From Symsagittifera roscoffensis (Eukaryota; Xenacoelomorpha; Acoela; Convolutidae), in the NCBI RefSeq assembly GCF_963678635.1, contig NC_087065.1, positions 29,886,252 to 29,950,251 of the forward strand: 64,000 nucleotides of DNA, in the 5' to 3' direction. The number at the start of each line of letters is the position of its first letter. Position 1 is the stretch's first letter. The notes under the pieces were generated by a model that was given only the letters and a program-made list of their open reading frames with translations, searched no databases and was not told the origin of the DNA. The position numbers and the translations under genes were made by a program. Positions 49,501 through 58,500 of the stretch are shown here, one piece after another.

Positions 49501-52500
49501 AAAATTCCATCAAAAATATTTTGTTGAATCCATTCCGTATGAAAACGTAAACCCTGGAAAAATCAAGCATAGTAATTAAAACCTTAGAAACATTCACAAT
49601 ATAGAAAACAAATTGACACGTTTCCAAAATTACCCGGAAACAGAACTAGCAGGTAAATACAACAATCCACTTGATAAAACAATATTCAGAAATTCTTGTT
49701 GGATATGAACAAGGTTTCGACATGAATACAGAAAAAGTCATAAAAAATCCACGCGCAAGACATCATACAACAAATGACGAAAACCCATACATCCCAGTAA
49801 ACCTTCTCAAAAATACAGGAAACCTTTGTGGAAAAGTAAAACCACAAGACAAAGATAGTACACGCCTACAAGAACTATCACTCATGAACAACTTCTATTT
49901 TGGCGCAATTCATTATGAAATACATCTAGATATGAAATTAGATTATACAATAAGCAGAATTTTTCGAGAAATGTCATTATCGGAACTAGAAACACTACAT
50001 CAATTATGCGAACTTGAGAGAACACAAATACTACAATCACTTGCACTAGCAGTTCTAAAAATACCTTATGCAGCATTTTTATTATCCGAGAACAGATCAA
50101 ATTTCATTGATTTTGAAAGAAGCATCCTATGGTATTACACTTGTACCAAAAAAGTATCTCCTTTATATGTTTTTTAAGATGCCACAAAAGAGTCCCCATA
50201 TTCTATAGAATTAAAGTACATTTTGTCGACACACTTCCACGAAGAACTTATTTTTGGGATACAGCAGGCCCCTGTGGATCTTCTCACTCCATACGCTACA
50301 CTCATGCAACCATTAAAAAAGTTTTCCCCGAAAGCATTAGAGCTATTGCCCGCAGCCCAAATATCGATTTACAATCGATCGGCATATACTTCAAATCTGA
50401 CATTCAACATCACATTCGTACACAACAATTTCAAGAATTACTCGCAAAAATGGACACAATACAACGACATTCTACGGATCAAAACTTACGCAAATTTGCA
50501 GAAACAGCAGTTTTTTCAGACATTTAAGAACAAGACTATAGCGGATATTTTAAAGATATCAAAGATTACTTTTATCTCAATGGCGAAAAATACAGACGAC
50601 AGGATATATCACCAATCAATATTTTTAGCTTTGTAAATTTGAAAAATGAACTTTTGGCCTTTCTAGGATGGCCCTATTACATCCTAAAAAGATTGACTAT
50701 ATTATACGCAATGTTCAATTTTCTTGGATTTCTTTTCTCTTTGCTAAAAGGAATCTATAACACATGTGCTATACACACACAGGTAAACAAACAAGCAAGC
50801 GTAGCACGCATAGTCTTTGCAGATTTTTGGAATTTTCTCTAAATCAATAAATAAAACAGTTTTAGACGCTCAAATAAAAAAATATAATACAAAGTTATCA
50901 ACTACACCGAATTTATATGACGATTCACAAAACAACACAAATACAACACCTACGGCGCCACAATTACAAAATCTAAATCATAATTATCCATTATCGTTAG
51001 TACCACAAAATTTTAGAAACATAACACTGTCAGATCTCATATCCTCAAGACAAAATTACCCACAAAGCCCAATTCAGCACATAGTAACACAACAATCTCA
51101 TATTGACGACACATACGAACAAATAGTTGAACGACCACATGCCACTAATTTTCGTTCTCAGAACAACCATCGTTTTAGCCCATGATGAGCCGCTAATTTG
51201 GATCACTCCATCGCTCAACTTCCTACCCAGCCAACCTTCAAAACAACATCCCTGTCATACCACTTTTTGCTTTCCCCCACCTGAATCACCTCATGTTAAC
51301 ATTTCATCCGGCATGGATTCAGACACTAATTCAAATATCACTGTATATCATACTATTTCATAATTTGAAAACTCAGATCAAGAGACCCCTGATGAATTTG
51401 GTAAATTCGAACCCAGCCCATCTACATTTTGCCAACCCCCTTTTCAACCCCTTCACTCCCAAACCAGAAACGAACCTCTCTCGACTCCGTATTTCATTTC
51501 CAACGTGACACCCTCATATTCCTTCTTAACCAGTCAAAGATCTAACAATAGTAGCCCCGAAGACACAAATGTCTTATGAACTAGACAATCTAATCACCAA
51601 ACCTATCAACTCCCATCCTCTTCAATTTACACCCCTTCGCTAGCTCAAACTTCCACGTCCAACCCATCCTTATCCAGTACAAACCGAGCATACAGAACCT
51701 TCAAAAGAATATCACCCAATCATCCATTCCCCTCTCACCCAGGAGCAGCACGAACATATATTAATCATCCAAATCACACAATTACTAAAGAATTCCTAAA
51801 AATATGTTTACCCTTTTTTCCCCAATATACTTATGCCTAGTCAGATCCTAATGATGAACACCCCAATTATGTTGATGAGCATGTCTTATACCCAACCCTC
51901 TCTATGTAACAGAACCAATGATCACAGCAACCGATCAGAAATCACGATCCAATCTCCCGAAACCATCGCGGCAAATGGTCACAACCGAACAACAAGTTCT
52001 TATCGACGATTCCAGCTTCCTGGAGCTTCCAGAAAAGATCCTTCTTCCTGAACGGAAAAGGCAAGATGCTCGCAAAAGAACGTCATCATCCATCCTCCAT
52101 TACAGTAGAACATTGAAGAACAAAAACTCTGTAAACCCCGGATGGGTGGAACCAGATCTAAACTAGATTTTATTTTTGGATATTATTCTGATATTTTATC
52201 CCTATAAAATATTGAATACTAACCAATCATAATCCATCAAACTAACAACCCAATTATTTGTAAGTGCTGAAATTACTTGTAATTTCAGCACCAGAGAGAT
52301 TTGAATTTAACTTAGAACTTAGTTGTATTCTCCAAGAGACCGACTCGTAATTAACCAGTATACCTTAGATCTATTGAAACTAGGAGATATAAGAGTAAGA
52401 TTAAGATTGGTATTAGACTAAGAAGTTGCACGAATCTATCCGGCCGAAAATAAGATAGCGTGACGAGCAGACGGTGTACCTTATCTGAAATTACTCTATG

Positions 52501-55500
52501 AGTTAACCAATAACACCTAACTCAATACGTTGAAGTTCAATTTTTTTTAACCGAGCCGAAACTAATAATTTTTATATTCCTGGTACTATATATTTCATCG
52601 TGATACTACTAATCTTTTCAAAACTAAGTTGCATATGTAGGGTTGATGTTTTGTAGCAGGCAGCATTGGTAGCTCAATAGCGTTTGACTTTCGGTTACGA
52701 ATCAGTTTGAACAGCTGATGCTTTTTAATTGATCATATCAACTGAAAAAAAAAACAATTTATTTCATACAAGTCTTTTTTTAAGTCTTAAGTCTTGTTGA
52801 TTTTTTTCGGCTCAATGGTTTTCTGCTGAAGTATTTCTTTTTCTCCGAAGTTTGTGTGGTTCTGAATAGTTTCAATTTTCACCATTGTACTTCAGTTGGG
52901 TTTTCAAAAGAGTACAGGTGTGGTAGTTAAAATTGAAAATTAACATCGAAAATAAAGGAAATATATTTTTTTTCTGGCTAATCAGCTTTCTGTGATTTTT
53001 TTTTCTTAGTTCGTGGCTTTTGTAGGTTGACTCGATTACCCAGATTTGTAAGAAGCAAGTCAGCGTACGAGGAAAAAGCAATTTTTGAAGAAAAAAAATT
53101 CACGATAGAATCAGTTTTTGTTCCGACTTTCGATACGAAAGTAACGTAATATTTGTGCTCGGGGTGGGTTTTTTTTTCTTCAGACAAATTTCGACTTTTT
53201 AACTAGCCATTTTTGACGGAATTTTTTTTTATCATTCAAAAGGTTTTGTTGTCCTGAGCTTAAATTTGAAAAGATATTTCACCTGTGATCATTTTTCGTA
53301 GAGTTATGAGGGTTTAAAGATTGCCACTTTGGCCATTTTGACCAATTTGGGACAATTAACGAGCGATATAATTCGCGCTATTAACGCGTAAGCGGAGATT
53401 TAATCCGTCTTATAAATCGTTCCAAATTGGTTGAACGAAGCTTATTTGCTATAATTGATTTGTTACAAGGAACGAAATCTCTCTTTTTAAACCTTATATG
53501 GCGTGTGGGGGGATGATTTTCACAAAAAATTTCAAATTTTAGAAAAAATTTTCATTTTATTTTATTTCATTTAAATTTTTTATGCTTTTACTGCTGCTCC
53601 ATAAACCTGCAGTCGGAACATTCAGGGCTTCACCCTGATACGAGCAGTCTTGTTATCTTTATGTGCTTTAGTTTCACGCATTTGTCCAAGCTAAAATGTT
53701 TGGGCTTTAACATAGTAGTCCCTGTTTATCCCTTAGGCTCGAGAAGAGTTGTTTGGCTCTCTTTTTTTGTAAAAAAAAATATTGTATAAAAGATAAAAGC
53801 ATTGTTTGGCGTCCGACTAAACAGACCGTTTTTAATCTTGGGGATGTCAAAAAAAGTCTCAAATGAATTTTAACGTGTGTTCAGCTGTCGGGAGTTGTTC
53901 TTGTGGTTGGGTTATGTCAAGTGCGCTCTTTCTTCCCATGTCAAGTCGAGACAGTAATCACCAGCTGTGCTACCCAATGGTCTGTGCCTGAAGGAATCCT
54001 TCTATTGACAATGGTGAGGCCACGTTATTAAATCATAATGAAGCACTGACTTTAATCAATTGACTTTTCGGCAAGAATTAGTCATTTTTGCGGCAGCCAA
54101 TTATCTTAACTCACGGTTTTGGGATGCATATTTTTTGCACTCAGTTTTGGGTTGTGGAAAAATTCTAAAAATTTTTTAAAAGCTGGAAAGACTATCGAAA
54201 ACGAACGGTTATATATAAATAAACATAATATATATATTAAACAAGACTGCTCGTATCAAAATCCTCACCCCACACGCCATATAAATTACAAAATGACAGA
54301 TTTCGCTCCTGGTAACAAATCAACATGGCCAATAAGCTTCTTTCAACCAATTGGAACGATTTATAAGACGGATTAACTCTCCGCTTATGCGTTAATAGCG
54401 CGAAATATATCGCGCGTTAATTGTCCCAAATTGGCCAAAATGGCAATCTTTGAACCCCCGTAACTTTACGAAAAATGATCACTGGTGAAATATCTTTTCG
54501 AATTTGAGCTCAGGACAACAATACCCTTCGAATGATATAAAATTCCGTCAAAAAAACCTACCCTGAGCACAATTATTCCGTTACTTTCGTATCGAAAGTC
54601 CGAACAATAAAACGGATGTTGTTATTCCGACCACCACTAAAGGGCTATGGTGTGTAGGGCGTGTTTTTCGTAGACATTATGACCACCTCATTGAAAGCTA
54701 ATTGAATTGCGTATGGTTTTAAGTGGGGTACTTTATTAAAGCCCTTGGCTTCAATGGTCTGAATATTGCCGGTTCTCAGGCTAAATTAGACAAAAATTGA
54801 TGAGAGGCCGAGTTCTTTGCTTAATTTCACTGCAAATTTAAAGTCAATTGAGCTATTGTTTTCTCACATTATTGTTCCGACTTTAAATACAAAAGTAACG
54901 GAATATTTGTGCTCGGGGTGGGTTTTTTTCTTCAGACAAATTTCGTCTTTTTAACTAGCCATTTTTGACGGAATTTTTTATATCATTCGAAAGATATTCT
55001 TGTCCTGAGCTCAAATTTGAAAAGATAATTCTTTGTAAAGTTACGGGGGTTAAAGACTGCCAATTTGGTACAATTAACGAGCGATATATTTCGCGCTCTT
55101 AACGCGTAAGCGGAGAGTTAATCCGTCTTAAAAATCTTTCCAAATTGGTTGAAAGAAGCTTATTTGCCATAGTTGATTTGTCACAAGGAGCGAAATCTAT
55201 CCTTTTGTACTTTATATGGCGTGTGGCAGTATGATTTTTGTTTAAAAATTTCAAATTTTAGAACAAAAATTTCATTTTGTTTTATTTCATTTAATTTTTG
55301 AATGTTATTACTGCTCCAGAAACCTTAAAAAGCAGTCGGAACATTCAGGGCTTCGCCTTGATACGAGCACTCTTGTTCCAATTTGTCTCCCAGTTCAGTT
55401 ACCCTTAGTTTAATAACTAAAAAAGTTACAGACAATTTAGAGAAAGGATAAAAAAAATAGCGATGTTTTTTTTTAGTTTTGTTCCGACTTTCAAAGAAAA

Positions 55501-58500
55501 TGTCCGAATATTTGCGCTCGGGATGGTTTTTCTCTTCAGAAAATTTGTGACTTCGTAATTAGCCAGTTTATGCAAAATGTTTGTATCATCTGAAAAATGT
55601 TGATCTTGTGAGCTAAAACTCAAAAAACTGATTCACATGCGATCATTTTTTGTGAAGTTACGGAGATTTGAAAGTAGACAAAGTGGGACAACAAAGCGCG
55701 CTATATTTGTACGCGTAAGAGGAAAATTCGGCTCAGAAAATATTCCAAACAGAATTGAGGCAGGTTATTTGTACCAATCGTTACGTTACTATCACTTTGT
55801 ATTTTAGATGGCGTGTAGGCGATGATTTTCAGAAAAAATAAAATTTGTGGAATTTTTGTTAAAGTTTTTCAAATGAAAGCTAATCCATAGACCTTATAGG
55901 GCAGTCGGAACATTCAGGGCTTGGCCATAATAAGAGCGTTCTTGTTTTCTTCGTACATTGTGCCAACACTTGCACAGCAACTGGTTCTCGAGGTTATCTT
56001 CGCAAATCCAAATTGAATTTCGTTTTAATTGTCTGTAGAGCCGAGTTGTATTCTTTGTGAAGAAAGCTCCGAAGCAGCACTCTGGCTTAACGGTACGTCA
56101 GAGAGAGAAAGTATCCCTCATCACTTCTCTGTGGTCAGTTTTAAGAGCCTACTCTGGGAAACTTGGTCTGCGACTACTGGACTCTTTGCAGTATGGATCT
56201 TTGCAGGCCAGGACTCGATGGGGTGCATCTCCCCACTACGCCCGCCACAGTCCACAGAATCAATCCAGCCATAAGCATGACTCACTCAAGAGATACCGGG
56301 TACCTCTCCAACTGGTGAGCATTGCATTCACTCGTATCACAAACGTCAGTTTAGTTACGACGAGAGAGGTGGGTTGATGACATGGGTAGAATTGTCAAAA
56401 CTTATGATATATTCTTGCACATAAAATTGCAAGCACAAAATCGTGCTAAATTATTGCATAAAAATACGTTAGAATATTGGTGATCGGGCTTAAGTGTAAG
56501 AAAAGATCCCTGAAGCTGTGCTACTCTCAATTATTATTTTAAAATTCTTAAGTTGAGAGTTGGTTTGATAAATTGTTGTTGTTTTTTAAAGGAGTGTCTG
56601 ATGGATGAGCTGGAAAAACAGGTGGATGAGTTGATGAGCCGCACGATGACTCTGGCCAGCCAGCTGAACTCAGCGGCAGCTACTGATGCCTCCCATTCGC
56701 GCCCACACTCCAGGAGACACTCGCGGCCACTGAGCGTGGGAGGGGGCTGGTTTTTCCCGACTCTAACAGGACCAGACTACTCGCCTTGTGCTACTACTGC
56801 TAGTCATCGATCGTCAGTCGTATCCCACAGTCCCTACAGATCTCGTCTTCTTCCCTTGCACAGTTTGACTGACACAGAAGCAGAAAATGCAAATGACTAC
56901 TCCCCACTACCTACAATAGCATCAATGGTCAGTGCTCATCATCTCACATGCGCGCTCTTGGTGTTCATTACTGAGTAATTGTTTCGAATTTCGATACGAA
57001 AGTAACGGAATATTTGTGCTCGGGTGGGTTTTTTTTCTTCAGACAAATTTCGACTTTTTACCTAGCCATTTTTGACGGATTTTTTTAATATCATTTGAAA
57101 TGTATTGTTGTCCTGAGCTCAAATTTAAGAAGATATTTCACCTGTGATCATTTATCGTAAATTACGGGGGTTTAAAGATTGGCATTTTGGCCAATTTGGT
57201 ACAATTAACGCGCGATATATTTCGCGCTATTAACGCGTAAGCGGAGAGTTAATCCGTGTTAGAAATCGTTCCAAATTGGTTGAAATAGCCTATTTGCCAT
57301 AACTGATTTGTTACAAGGAGCAAAATCTGTCCTTTTGTACTTTATATGGCGTGCGGGGGGATGATTTTCATTAAAAATTTCAAATTTTAGAAGAAAAAAA
57401 TTTTCTTTTTAAATTTGAAATTTATTTTAATTTATTTAATTTAATTTTTTAAATGTTATCACTGTTCCAAAAACCTAAAATGGCAGTCGGAACATTCAGG
57501 GCTTCGCCCTGATACGAGCAATCTTGTTGAAGATTTGGTTCCTACTTTCGAAGAAAGAGGAAGAATGTTTAGGCTCGGGGTGGTTTTTTCTCCAGACAAG
57601 TTTCGAGTTTTTAACCAACAATTTGACATAAATTTTATATTATTCGAAAGATTTTGTTGTCCAGAGCTCAAACTTGAATTTTTTTTAAATTTGTGATCAT
57701 TTTTTTTGTAAAGATAAGGGAAAGGTAAGATAAGTTATGGGGGTTTAAATATTGCCATTTTGGCCCATTTAGGTATATTAATGCGCGATATATTTCGCTC
57801 TATTAACGCGTAAGCGGAGATTTAATCCGTCCAAGAAATCGGTCCAAATTGGCAGTTTTTCATGCTATTATTGCTCCATAGACCTTAAAAGGCAGACGGA
57901 ACATTCAGGGCTTTGCCCTGATGCGAGCAGTCTTGTTGTTCCGACTTTCGTAACGAAAGTAACGTAATATTTGTGCTCGGGTGGCTTTTTCTTCAGACAA
58001 ATGTCAAATTTTTAACTAGGCATTTTTGACGGAATTTTTAATTATCATTCAAAAGGTTTTGTTGTCCTGGGCTTAAATTGGAAACGATATTTCAACTGTA
58101 ATCATTTTTCGTAAAGTTATGGGGACTTAAAGCCGATATTGAAAAACGAAAATTCAGGACAGCTCTCAAAACAAGAGCAGTTGTGGCAGATGAGCCACCC
58201 CGTCAAAGATACATCAACAGAGAGACTGCTGCAGTAATCCCGAGCTATTCTGCCAACCAGAGGACGATTAACAGATTAACACATGAGCCAAAGCGTCTGG
58301 CGTCACATTCAGTCTACCGGGAATACAAACAGGGAAATTTCAAAAATTGAGCTAGACCCGATTTGAAAACGGCAAAATTATCAATTTAATCAAATTTTTC
58401 CCATCTTCTTCCCTTTTGGCTCAATCAAGTCAACGCATTTCAACTTTGCCGAATTTTATGTTTTTTAATTTCAATTATTGACTAAATTACGACTAATTTA

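Larger units (their letters stand above)
36340..52528 (+). mobile_element. 16.2-kb env-bearing LTR retroelement (element 2) with 4-bp target duplication
   Basis: ATAC at 36,340-36,343 and again at 52,525-52,528 flanks two 378-bp LTRs. The internal order is primer site, small ORF, gag with CCHC knuckle and Ser/Arg-rich tail, protease, RT, RNase H, integrase, hydrophobic ORF, envelope-like gene. RT/RNase H before integrase places it with Ty3/gypsy-type elements; the envelope recalls errantivirus-like elements. The length is well above the usual 5-10 kb. The + strand is A-rich and G-poor throughout. Most coding regions are broken by stops or frameshifts, and the LTRs differ at many sites, so it is an old, dead insertion. 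It lies in the sense direction in the intron between exons 19 and 20. Confidence 0.9.
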
